Shown in pieces: positions 1 through 6,280 of a stretch of DNA of 14,266 nt. Every line of letters begins with the position of its first letter. Within the stretch, counting starts at the first letter, position 1. The stretch covers positions 1 through 14,266 of the forward strand of contig CALDJN010000267.1 in assembly GCA_937901695.1 (NCBI GenBank), in the 5' to 3' direction. The stretch is from an uncultured Anaerocolumna sp. (GTDB lineage Bacteria > Bacillota > Clostridia > Lachnospirales > Lachnospiraceae). A model generated the notes under the pieces. That model was not told the origin of the DNA, did not search any database, and saw only the letters and a list, made by a program, of their open reading frames with translations. The position numbers were made by a program, and so were the translations under genes.

Positions 1-20
1 GTGATTGAATAGAATGATTT

Positions 21-104
21 GGGTATCAAAAGCCAAAGGTAGGTTGCGAGATGAATATCAATGTATGTATTCATCATTTAAAGGTTTTGAGGCTTTTGAT
101 ACCC
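21..104. repeat. Nested inverted repeat element beyond rplT
   Basis: Two perfect 14-bp arms (GGGTATCAAAAGCC at 21-34 and its complement at 91-104) enclose a second perfect stem (GATGAATA at 50-57 and TATTCATC at 68-75, 10-nt loop). The outer stem can be extended past a small internal loop by ATGAT (14-18) with ATCAT (106-110). The arms are perfect and the interior has little complementarity apart from the inner stem, so either strand could fold into a long structured RNA. Neither strand has a U-tract after the arm, so it is not a standard terminator. It could be an interspersed repeat, a structured RNA or a processing site. I do not recognise the family. Confidence 0.6.
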
Positions 105-130
105 TATCATAGAGTAAAAGAAAATAAGAA

Positions 131-178
131 AGGCTTACTCCATGAAAACTATAAATAGTTTACCTATGAAGTAAGCCT
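131..178 (-). terminator. Terminator of the infC-rpmI-rplT operon
   Basis: A perfect 9-bp stem (AGGCTTACT 131-139 with AGTAAGCCT 170-178) encloses a second 7-bp hairpin (AAACTAT/ATAGTTT around 148-163). It starts about 70 nt after the rplT stop codon. On the minus strand it is followed by TTTCTTATTTTC, a broken U-tract, so termination may be only moderately efficient. The position fits the end of the operon. Confidence 0.6.
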
Positions 179-249
179 AATATTTTAATTATAACGAATT
201 CTTGCAAATTAATATACTGATTTTTATTTTAATTTATATAAATAAACAA

Positions 250-606
250 CTAAGCAATTTTAGATTTTGCAACTTCAGCTAAAGAAGCGAAGCCTGCAGG
301 ATCGTTAATAGCCATGTCAGATAACATCTTTCTGTTAACTTCTATACCAGCAACTTTTAATCCATACATAAATTTGCTGTAAGAAAGACCATTTATTCTA
401 GCTGCAGCATTAATTCTAGCAATCCATAACTGTCTGAATTGTCTCTTTCTTTCTTTTCTGCCAGCGAATGAGGAAGTTAAAGCTCTCATTACAGATTGTT
501 TTGCTACTCTATATTGTTTAGATCTGGCTCCTCTATAACCTTTAGCCAGTTTTAATGTTCTATTATGTTTTTTTCTTGCGTTTAATCCGCCTTTAATTCT
601 TGCCAT
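250..606 (-). CDS. rplT: 50S ribosomal protein L20
   Basis: The 118-residue product has the usual L20 length and is very basic. It begins [19 protein letters not shown], then [21 protein letters not shown], and contains the conserved stretch [21 protein letters not shown], all typical of L20. L20 binds 23S rRNA early in large-subunit assembly. In Bacillus subtilis it also represses its own operon by binding the infC leader. A ribosome binding site GGAGGG precedes the ATG. The gene lies 29 nt after rpmI and is last in the infC-rpmI-rplT operon. Confidence 0.97.
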   Translation of the reverse strand: MARIKGGLNARKKHNRTLKLAKGYRGARSKQYRVAKQSVMRALTSSFAGRKERKRQFRQLWIARINAAARINGLSYSKFMYGLKVAGIEVNRKMLSDMAINDPAGFASLAEVAKSKIA

Positions 607-635
607 GTCCTATTTCCCTCCTTATCACCAATATC

Positions 636-833
636 TTATAGATATGGCATAATCTTCTTCATGTTCTTTACTTTTGTTGGACCAACTAAAGTTGCCTTTC
701 TAAGATTTCTCTTTCTCTTAGTAGATTTCTTAGTTAAGATATGGCTTTTATAAGCTTTCATTCTCTTTAATTGTCCGGAACCTGTTTTTTTGAAACGCTT
801 TGCTGCTGACCTGTTTGTTTTAATCTTAGGCAT
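636..833 (-). CDS. rpmI: 50S ribosomal protein L35
   Basis: The 65-residue, Lys/Arg-rich protein begins [20 protein letters not shown], the standard L35 N-terminus, and ends [10 protein letters not shown]. Length and sequence match the L35 family throughout. L35 is a small component of the large ribosomal subunit. AAGGAGG lies 6-7 nt before the ATG. It sits between infC (145 nt upstream) and rplT (29 nt downstream). The unusually long infC-rpmI gap carries a terminator-like hairpin and a second palindrome, so L35 and L20 may be made at a different level from IF3. Confidence 0.97.
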   Translation of the reverse strand: MPKIKTNRSAAKRFKKTGSGQLKRMKAYKSHILTKKSTKRKRNLRKATLVGPTKVKNMKKIMPYL

Positions 834-876
834 GATATTTCCTCCTTAATTATGATACAATTAAATATCCCCCTAT

Positions 877-893
877 GCGGTTCCACCGCCAGG
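877..893 (-). other. T-box-like palindrome upstream of rpmI
   Basis: On the minus strand the segment reads GGCGGTGGAACCGC, a 5-bp stem (GCGGT/ACCGC) with a 3-nt loop, about 45-55 nt before rpmI. The core GGTGGAACCGC is identical to the core of the real T-box in front of thrS in this window. No stem I, specifier loop or downstream terminator accompanies it, so it is more likely a chance likeness or a small hairpin near the rpmI ribosome binding site than a tRNA sensor. Confidence 0.35.
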
Positions 894-940
894 TTGTCCA
901 ATTGTCTTATTTTTATTATTTATGAAAATTTTTCAATAAA

Positions 941-961
941 AATCATAGGGTTGCTATGATT
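941..961 (-). terminator. Hairpin terminator or attenuator between infC and rpmI
   Basis: A perfect 8-bp stem (AATCATAG/CTATGATT) with a 5-nt loop lies just past the infC stop codon. On the minus strand it is followed by TTTTATTG. AT-rich pairing and a short U-tract suggest partial termination, which would set a ratio between IF3 and the two downstream ribosomal proteins, or an RNA processing and stability site. Confidence 0.5.
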
Positions 962-978
962 GAGATTGTTAAATGCTA

Positions 979-1485
979 TTAACGTTTTTCAGTTAAAAAC
1001 ATAATCATGTTTCTTCCTTCTAATTTTGCTGGTTTCTCAACAGCCGCAACATCCTCAAGCTTTGAATAGAAATCATCTAAAATCTGTTTACTGGATGTCA
1101 TATGTGCCATTTCTCTACCACGGAAACGAAGAGCAACTTTAACCTTATCACCTTTTGTGATAAATTTTCTAGCCTGATTTGCTTTCGTATTAAGATCGTT
1201 TGCATCAATGTTTGGAGATAAACGAATTTCTTTTACATCCGTAACCTTCTGCTTCTTCTTAGCCTCTTTTTCTTTTCTGGCTATTTCATATCTGTATTTA
1301 CCGTAGTCAATTATTTTGCACACAGGTGGTTTTGCTGTTGGAGCAATCTTTACTAAGTCAAGATTTGCTTCTTTAGCAAGTTTTAGAGCATCCTTGGCTG
1401 ACATAATGCCTAACTGCTCTCCTTCTTCTCCAATTACACGGATTTCTTTGTCTCTAATCTGCTCATTAATCATTAAATCGCTAAT
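979..1485 (-). CDS. infC: Translation initiation factor IF-3, ATT start
   Basis: IF3 binds the 30S subunit, keeps it apart from 50S and monitors start-codon pairing. The protein (168 residues from the chosen start) shows the N-domain signature MINEQIRDKEIRVIG, the linker DYGKYRYEIARKEKEAKKKQK and the C-domain VKVALRFRGREMAH. The open frame continues upstream to an ATG at 1570-1572, but that codon lies at the base of a terminator hairpin and has no ribosome binding site. The real start is most likely ATT at 1483-1485 (giving ISDLMINEQ), because GGAGGTG at 1493-1499 lies exactly 7 nt before it. The next ATG (1471-1473) is too far from that site. AUU starts on infC are known in other bacteria and allow IF3 to repress its own synthesis. 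First gene of infC-rpmI-rplT. Confidence 0.95.
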   Translation of the reverse strand: MSDLMINEQIRDKEIRVIGEEGEQLGIMSAKDALKLAKEANLDLVKIAPTAKPPVCKIIDYGKYRYEIARKEKEAKKKQKVTDVKEIRLSPNIDANDLNTKANQARKFITKGDKVKVALRFRGREMAHMTSSKQILDDFYSKLEDVAAVEKPAKLEGRNMIMFLTEKR

Positions 1486-1536
1486 AGTTGTACACCTCCA
1501 TAGGTTTGAATCTAAGATTATTCTGTTATTAAATAT

Positions 1537-1565
1537 AAAAAAAGTGGATAGCAAAGTCCATCCAC
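1537..1565 (-). terminator. Attenuator terminator in the infC leader
   Basis: A 6-bp stem (GTGGAT/ATCCAC, 1544-1549 with 1560-1565) with a 10-nt loop is followed on the minus strand by seven Ts (1543-1537). It ends 51 nt before the infC start codon. Being inside the transcribed leader, it must be read through for expression. The 3' arm TATCCACT is repeated exactly at 1706-1713, upstream in the RNA, so that copy could pair with the terminator's 5' arm and prevent hairpin formation. Confidence 0.75.
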
Positions 1566-1768
1566 GTTTCAATTAGATTATCTTCCTTACTGAATCAATC
1601 AATAAGTACTAAGGAATTTATATTTCACGCAAACATAATTGTTCGCAGTTATAATCCTATAATCTTGAAATATTAACCAGAGTCACAACCAAGTGCTGAG
1701 GTGAGAGTGGATACTCTGCTTTGTTGTTATCGCTCATCACTAATTCATATATCAGTGATTCACAAGCT
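1537..1768 (-). promoter_or_regulatory. Leader of infC operon, L20-leader-like
   Basis: About 230 nt of untranslated leader lie between the promoter and the terminator in front of infC. In B. subtilis and relatives the same operon is controlled by L20, which binds a leader structure and promotes premature termination. The same arrangement (long leader, intrinsic terminator, infC-rpmI-rplT order) is seen here. The copy of TATCCACT at 1706-1713 offers a competing pair for the terminator. I infer an L20-responsive attenuator from position and architecture. The L20 binding fold itself was not verified. Confidence 0.6.
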
Positions 1769-1773
1769 TTTAT

Positions 1774-1802
1774 AGTCTACCATATTATATTGCAGTTGTC
1801 AA
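1774..1802 (-). promoter_or_regulatory. Promoter of infC-rpmI-rplT
   Basis: TTGACA (1797-1802) and TAGACT (1774-1779) are separated by 17 nt, a strong housekeeping sigma-factor promoter. The -35 hexamer overlaps by two bases an 18-bp perfect palindrome (1801-1818, AAGATAAAATTTTATCTT), which may act as an AT-rich UP element, an operator or the weak end of the prfC transcript. Confidence 0.8.
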
Positions 1803-1907
1803 GATAAAATTTTATCTTTCTTAATTATTTTACTTTATTATACTTAAGTCTTGTTTCGTAACTTAAGGTAAATGGGAAACATCTGTAGAATTCATCCGAT
1901 ATATTTT

Positions 1908-3497
1908 CTATTCTTTTCCAAACTCGGATAATTTCAACCCTTTGTTTCTATCCAATACTGTCTGTATACTCCAACTATGAACAAATAGTAATAAGGGATT
2001 ACCTTTCATATCCTTTACCTTCTTCGTATCAGAGGTGACACTTAGTTTACTTACGTCAATTCCTTTATTCTCAATCCACCTAATATGTTCAAAGGCAAGT
2101 GGCTCTAAGCGGATTTCTACACCATATTCGGATTCCAGCCTGAATTTTAATACGTCAAATTGAAGAACACCAACTACACCAACTATGATTTCTTCCAGTC
2201 CAGTATTAAATTCTTGAAAAATCTGAATGGCACCTTCCTGGGCTATCTGAGAAATACCCTTTATAAATTGCTTCCTTTTCATAGTATCTACTTGGCGTAC
2301 TTTTGCAAAATGTTCTGGGGAGAAAGTCGGAATACCCTCATAAGCAAACTTTTGGTCCGGCATGCACAAAGTATCACCAATGGAAAATATGCCTGGATCG
2401 AATACTCCAATAATATCTCCTGCATAGGCTTCTTCTATGATTTTTCTCTCTTGTGCCATTAACTGCTGTGGCTGAGATAGTCTCATTTTTTTACCACCTT
2501 GAATATGATTTACTTCCATTCCTGCCTCAAATTTACCAGAACAAATTCTCATAAATGCAATTCGGTCCCTATGAGCTTTATTCATATTTGCCTGAATCTT
2601 AAACACAAAAGCAGAAAAATCATTCTTAATGGGATCAATAATACCTTCATTGGAGTTTCTAGGCAATGGTGCAGTTGTCATGTTAAGAAAATGTTTTAAA
2701 AAGGTTTCTACACCAAAGTTGGTTAAGGCAGAGCCAAAGAACACTGGTGTTAATTTTCCTTTACGGACTAAATCCAAATCAAATTTACTGCTGGCACCAT
2801 CTAATAATTCAATTTCATCAGCAAGAACAGCATGATTTTCTTTTCCGATGAGAGTATCCAGCTTTTCATCTCCTATTTCTACTTCAATGGTATCAACTGC
2901 TTTTTGACCATTATTGGCTGCAAAGAAACGGGAAATGTGTTTGGTTTCCCTATCATATACACCCTTAAAATTCTTACCAGAACCAATTGGCCAGTTGATT
3001 GGACAAGTCTGAATTCCAAGGACCGTTTCTATATCATCTAATAATTCAAATGTGTCCCTTGCTTCCCGGTCCATCTTATTAATAAAAGTAAAGATAGGTA
3101 TATTACGCATAACACAAACTTTAAATAATTTTTTTGTTTGTGTTTCAACACCTTTGGAAGCATCTATAACCATAACTGCAGAATCCGCTGCCATTAAAGT
3201 ACGGTAGGTATCTTCTGAGAAATCCTGATGTCCCGGTGTATCCAATATGTTAATACAATAATCTCCATAATTAAATTGCATAACGGAAGACGTAACAGAA
3301 ATACCACGCTGCTTTTCTATTTCCATCCAGTCGGAAACAGCATGTTTAGCCGTCTTCTTAGCTTTTACAGAACCTGCAAGGTTTATTGCCCCACCATAAA
3401 GTAACAGCTTCTCTGTTAAAGTTGTTTTACCAGCATCCGGATGGGATATAATTGCAAATGTCCTTCTTTTTTCTATTTCCTTCGTATAATCAACCAA
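1908..3497 (-). CDS. prfC: Peptide chain release factor 3
   Basis: RF3 is a translational GTPase that ejects RF1/RF2 from the ribosome after peptide release. The 529-residue protein has the same length as E. coli PrfC. GTPase motifs are intact: P-loop SHPDAGKTT (18-26), RGISVTSS in switch I (64-71), DTPGHQDF (86-93) and NKMD (140-143). An EF-G-like second domain and the C-terminal RF3 domain follow. The start is TTG (3495-3497), with GGAGG 6 nt upstream at 3504-3508; no ATG lies near that site. It has its own promoter about 135 nt upstream, separating it from thrS, and is followed at once by the infC promoter. Confidence 0.96.
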   Translation of the reverse strand: MVDYTKEIEKRRTFAIISHPDAGKTTLTEKLLLYGGAINLAGSVKAKKTAKHAVSDWMEIEKQRGISVTSSVMQFNYGDYCINILDTPGHQDFSEDTYRTLMAADSAVMVIDASKGVETQTKKLFKVCVMRNIPIFTFINKMDREARDTFELLDDIETVLGIQTCPINWPIGSGKNFKGVYDRETKHISRFFAANNGQKAVDTIEVEIGDEKLDTLIGKENHAVLADEIELLDGASSKFDLDLVRKGKLTPVFFGSALTNFGVETFLKHFLNMTTAPLPRNSNEGIIDPIKNDFSAFVFKIQANMNKAHRDRIAFMRICSGKFEAGMEVNHIQGGKKMRLSQPQQLMAQERKIIEEAYAGDIIGVFDPGIFSIGDTLCMPDQKFAYEGIPTFSPEHFAKVRQVDTMKRKQFIKGISQIAQEGAIQIFQEFNTGLEEIIVGVVGVLQFDVLKFRLESEYGVEIRLEPLAFEHIRWIENKGIDVSKLSVTSDTKKVKDMKGNPLLLFVHSWSIQTVLDRNKGLKLSEFGKE

Positions 3498-3511
3498 AAT
3501 AATCCTCCAAA

Positions 3512-3622
3512 CTATATCTGTCTCAAGTAATAATAAGCCGCTGGCACAATCTTTCCCATAGAATGCCTTGGTATATTACTTGTGTAATCTAATCTATATT
3601 CTATCCAATAGTATTCATTCAA
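3512..3622 (-). other. Structured prfC leader with a 36-codon open frame
   Basis: Between the prfC promoter and its ribosome binding site the RNA carries a 9-bp inverted repeat (CAAGTAATA with TATTACTTG, about 3524-3590). An uninterrupted frame starts at TTG 3620-3622 and ends with TAG at 3512-3514, 14 nt before the prfC start. The predicted peptide starts MNEYYWIEYRLDYTSNIP and ends PAAYYYLRQI. There is no ribosome binding site and the TTG would be almost at the transcript's 5' end, so translation is doubtful. It could be a leader peptide, an interspersed repeat that happens to be open, or a structured leader. Confidence 0.3.
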
Positions 3623-3631
3623 AACTATTTA

Positions 3632-3660
3632 ATCGTATAATAATGTATGGTATTTGTCAA
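3632..3660 (-). promoter_or_regulatory. Promoter of prfC
   Basis: TTGACA (3655-3660) with a 17-nt spacer to TACGAT (3632-3637). The -35 is perfect, the -10 weaker (4 of 6). It lies in the gap after the thrS terminator, so prfC is a separate transcription unit with a leader of about 125 nt. Confidence 0.6.
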
Positions 3661-3723
3661 GGATTTGTAATGGTAATTTGTGAATTAGAGAGTGAAACAG
3701 ATACTTAAATCATAAGGATATAT

Positions 3724-3795
3724 AAAAACCTATAGAATAGAGCCGGAAATGAACTTTTCTTTATAATTCTTTTTTCTAACTATCTATTCTATAGG
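3724..3795 (-). terminator. thrS terminator with long stem and large loop
   Basis: Perfect 12-bp arms CCTATAGAATAG (3729-3740) and CTATTCTATAGG (3784-3795) enclose a 43-nt AT-rich loop. On the minus strand the hairpin is followed by TTTTTATAT. It begins about 30 nt after the thrS stop, so it fits an intrinsic terminator. The loop is unusually large for this class. Confidence 0.7.
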
Positions 3796-3825
3796 GTCCA
3801 TATTAATATACAGTAAATCTTTTTA

Positions 3826-5784
3826 TTACTTTTGCTCTTCTACTTCAATTTTTTTAATCTCTTTTGTCCTGATTTCTTTACAAATATCATTAATAAAGAT
3901 ATCCAGTGATTTTTGTCCTTCGTCTCCAAGGAAGCGGCTTCTTACGGATACAAGATTCTCTTCTTCTTCCTTCTGTCCAACAACTAACATATATGGTACA
4001 CGGTCCATTCTTGTTTCACGAATCTTATAACCTATCTTTTCTGCACGTTCATCTACTGTGCATCTAACTCCGTTTGCTCTTAATTCTGATGCCACTTTAT
4101 TAGCATAATTATGATATTTTTCAGAAATAGGAAGTACCCTTACTTGTTCCGGACATAACCAGGTTGGGAATAATCCTGCATATTGCTCTATTAACATGGC
4201 AAGAGTTCTTTCATAACATCCTACGGAAGTTCTATGAATAATATAAGGACGTTTCTTTTCGCCATCTTTATCAACATAGTACATATCGAATTTTTCTGCT
4301 ATGGAATTATCCAATTGAACTGTGATAATCGTATCTTCTTTTCCATATACATTCTTAAACTGAACATCTAACTTTGGTCCGTAGAATGCTGCTTCACCTT
4401 CTGCTTCAACAAAAGAAATATTCATATGCTCAAGAATTTTTCTCATAGTATCCTGATTTTTTTCCCATTCTTCTTCTGTTCCTATATATTTATCTTTATT
4501 ATTTGGATCCCATTTGGAGAAACGGTAAGTTAATTTATCAGCGATACCAAGAGTTTTTGTAGTGTAATGAATTAAATCTACGCAGCCCCTGATTTCTTCT
4601 TCCACCTGTTCCGGTGTACAGATAATATGACCTTCTGATATCGTAAACTGTCTAACACGAATGAGCCCATGCATTTCACCAGAATCCTCATTTCTAAATA
4701 AAGTAGAAGTTTCACCATATCTACATGGAAGATCTCTATAGCTCTTCTGACTATCTTTATAAACGTAATATTGGAATGGACAGGTCATTGGACGAAGGGC
4801 AAATACTTCCTCATCCTTTTCTTCATCGCCAAGTATAAACATACCTTCTTTGTAATGGTCCCAATGTCCGGATATTTTATATAAATCACTCTTTGCCATT
4901 AAAGGTGTTTTGGTTAACATATAGCCACGTTTTTCTTCTTCATCTTCAATCCATCTTTGGAGAGTCTGAACAATTCTTGCACCCTTTGGCATTAATAGAG
5001 GAAGACCTTGACCAATAACATCAACTGTTGTAAATAACTCCATTTCACGGCCTAATTTGTTATGGTCACGTTTCTTTATATTCTCTAAATAAACCAGATA
5101 TTCCTCTAAATCTGCATTCTTAGTAAATGCAGTACCATAAACTCTGGTAAGCATCTTGTTTTTCTCACTGCCTCTCCAGTAAGCACCTGAGGAAGAGATT
5201 AGCTTAATAGCTTTAATATTCTTAGTGCTCATTAAGTGAGGACCTGCACATAAGTCAACAAAATCACCTTGTCTGTAGAAAGAAATAATGGAATCCTCAG
5301 GAAGGTCTTCAATTAATTCAACCTTGTATGGTTCATTTTTATCTTTCATGAACTGAATTGCTTCTGCTCTTGGCAGAGTAAATCTTTCCAGTTCGGCGCC
5401 TTCTTTGATAATCTTTTTCATTTCTTTTTCCAGATTATCAAGTGCATTTCTATCAAGTGGTTCTAAATCAAAATCATAGTAGAAACCAGTATCAATGGAA
5501 GGTCCTATTGCAAGTTTTGCATTTGGATACAGTCTTTTAACTGCTTCTGCTAACACATGAGAAGTTGTATGTCTATAGGCTGCTTTACCAGCTTCATCAT
5601 GAAAGGTTAATATACTTAATTCACAATCTTTGTCTATTATAGTTCTTAAATCCACAACTTTACCATTTACTTCACCGGCACATGCCATTCTGGCAAGTCC
5701 TTCACTTATGTCCTTTGCAATATCTATAATGGACATACTATCTGCATACTCTTTTACTGATCCATCTTTTAATGTTATCTTCAT
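3826..5784 (-). CDS. thrS: Threonyl-tRNA synthetase
   Basis: ThrRS charges tRNA-Thr. In this 652-residue protein the order is a TGS domain (about 1-60), the editing domain with HTTSH (His72, His76) and CAGPH (Cys179, His183), then the class II catalytic core. Zinc-site ligands are Cys335 (MTCP), His386 (SEGHIIC) and His517 (IIHRTSVGC); motif 2 is the FRNED...RVRQF region, motif 3 is HRTSVGCYERT. The anticodon-binding domain follows (VRVLPISEKY to about 630). The frame also has an ATG at 5791-5793, but its Shine-Dalgarno GGAG is only 1 nt away; the ATG at 5782-5784 lies 10 nt from it and gives the normal ThrRS start MKITLKDGS. Expression is controlled by the upstream T-box. Confidence 0.96.
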   Translation of the reverse strand: MKITLKDGSVKEYADSMSIIDIAKDISEGLARMACAGEVNGKVVDLRTIIDKDCELSILTFHDEAGKAAYRHTTSHVLAEAVKRLYPNAKLAIGPSIDTGFYYDFDLEPLDRNALDNLEKEMKKIIKEGAELERFTLPRAEAIQFMKDKNEPYKVELIEDLPEDSIISFYRQGDFVDLCAGPHLMSTKNIKAIKLISSSGAYWRGSEKNKMLTRVYGTAFTKNADLEEYLVYLENIKKRDHNKLGREMELFTTVDVIGQGLPLLMPKGARIVQTLQRWIEDEEEKRGYMLTKTPLMAKSDLYKISGHWDHYKEGMFILGDEEKDEEVFALRPMTCPFQYYVYKDSQKSYRDLPCRYGETSTLFRNEDSGEMHGLIRVRQFTISEGHIICTPEQVEEEIRGCVDLIHYTTKTLGIADKLTYRFSKWDPNNKDKYIGTEEEWEKNQDTMRKILEHMNISFVEAEGEAAFYGPKLDVQFKNVYGKEDTIITVQLDNSIAEKFDMYYVDKDGEKKRPYIIHRTSVGCYERTLAMLIEQYAGLFPTWLCPEQVRVLPISEKYHNYANKVASELRANGVRCTVDERAEKIGYKIRETRMDRVPYMLVVGQKEEEENLVSVRSRFLGDEGQKSLDIFINDICKEIRTKEIKKIEVEEQK

Positions 5785-5917
5785 GTTAAACATGCTCCTT
5801 TCAAACTCAGGTTGATGAAAATCATTCTTTCAAACTATTCTCCTATTAACCTGTTTTCTGTTAACTTGTTCTTCTTTCATGATTTCTTCGAAAAAGACGT
5901 TAATTATATTCAAAAAT

Positions 5918-5968
5918 AAAAAAACCCGTCTCTTTCGAATTACTTTATAGTAAATCGAAAGGGACGAG
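5918..5968 (-). terminator. T-box terminator hairpin
   Basis: The 5' arm starts CTCGTCCCTTTCGA and the 3' arm ends CGAAAGAGACGGG, with a four-base loop and seven Ts. It competes with the antiterminator formed by the T-box sequence just upstream. About 130 nt separate it from the thrS start. Confidence 0.88.
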
Positions 5969-6180
5969 TATCTATTCACTCGCGGTTCCACCCTCATTGG
6001 TAATATATAATTACCCGCTTCTTTCTGATTATAACGTAATCAACGGACCGGATTAGGGTCACTCAGAGGTAGTCTTCAGATGATTCCTATTAAGATATTC
6101 TCAGCAAATATATCTCTCTCTGTAATATTCCACATCTTACTCGTCTCTTCAACGTATTAGGTGTTTATAATTTTTAATTA
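5918..6180 (-). promoter_or_regulatory. T-box riboswitch, threonine-specific
   Basis: A leader RNA that senses uncharged tRNA-Thr. The conserved T-box AGGGTGGAACCGCG is intact at 5981-5994. Stem I carries an AGTA loop-E element on its 5' side near 6140; across the AGATG/CATCT helix the facing strand reads GAAG-ACT-ACC, giving ACT (6071-6073) as likely specifier with ACC next to it, both Thr codons. The terminator has a stem of about 20 bp with two mismatches (5925-5968), followed by seven Ts (5924-5918). Uncharged tRNA would stabilise the antiterminator and switch thrS on. The choice of ACT over ACC is inferred from position in the loop. Confidence 0.93.
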
Positions 6181-6186
6181 ATTTTC

Positions 6187-6214
6187 ATTATATCATTGCA
6201 AAACTCTTTGTCAA
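6187..6214 (-). promoter_or_regulatory. Promoter of the thrS T-box transcript
   Basis: TTGACA (6209-6214) and TATAAT (6187-6192), both perfect hexamers, with a 16-nt spacer. Transcription should start near 6180, just upstream of T-box stem I. The promoter is only about 66 nt beyond the stop codon of the preceding gene, and I see no strong terminator in that gap. Confidence 0.85.
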
Positions 6215-6280
6215 GAGTAAAATAACCGTAATGTTGTAAAATAATTCATTCATTATATGCCACAAGCTGAACGGTAATCA

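Noticed and set aside
877..893. A second T-box riboswitch before rpmI
   Set aside because: Only the GGTGGAACCGC core is present. There is no stem I, specifier or following terminator, and rpmI is not a usual T-box target.
1486..1572. N-terminal extension of IF3 of 29 codons
   Set aside because: It contains the terminator U-tract and part of the attenuator hairpin, has no ribosome binding site at its ATG, and does not look like IF3.
1843..1867. Hairpin CTTAAGT/ACTTAAG as prfC terminator
   Set aside because: The stem is AT-rich with an 11-nt loop and no U-tract on the minus strand; too weak to call.
5827..5879. Short leader peptide of 16 codons before thrS
   Set aside because: No clear ribosome binding site; T-box control already explains regulation, so the frame is probably chance.
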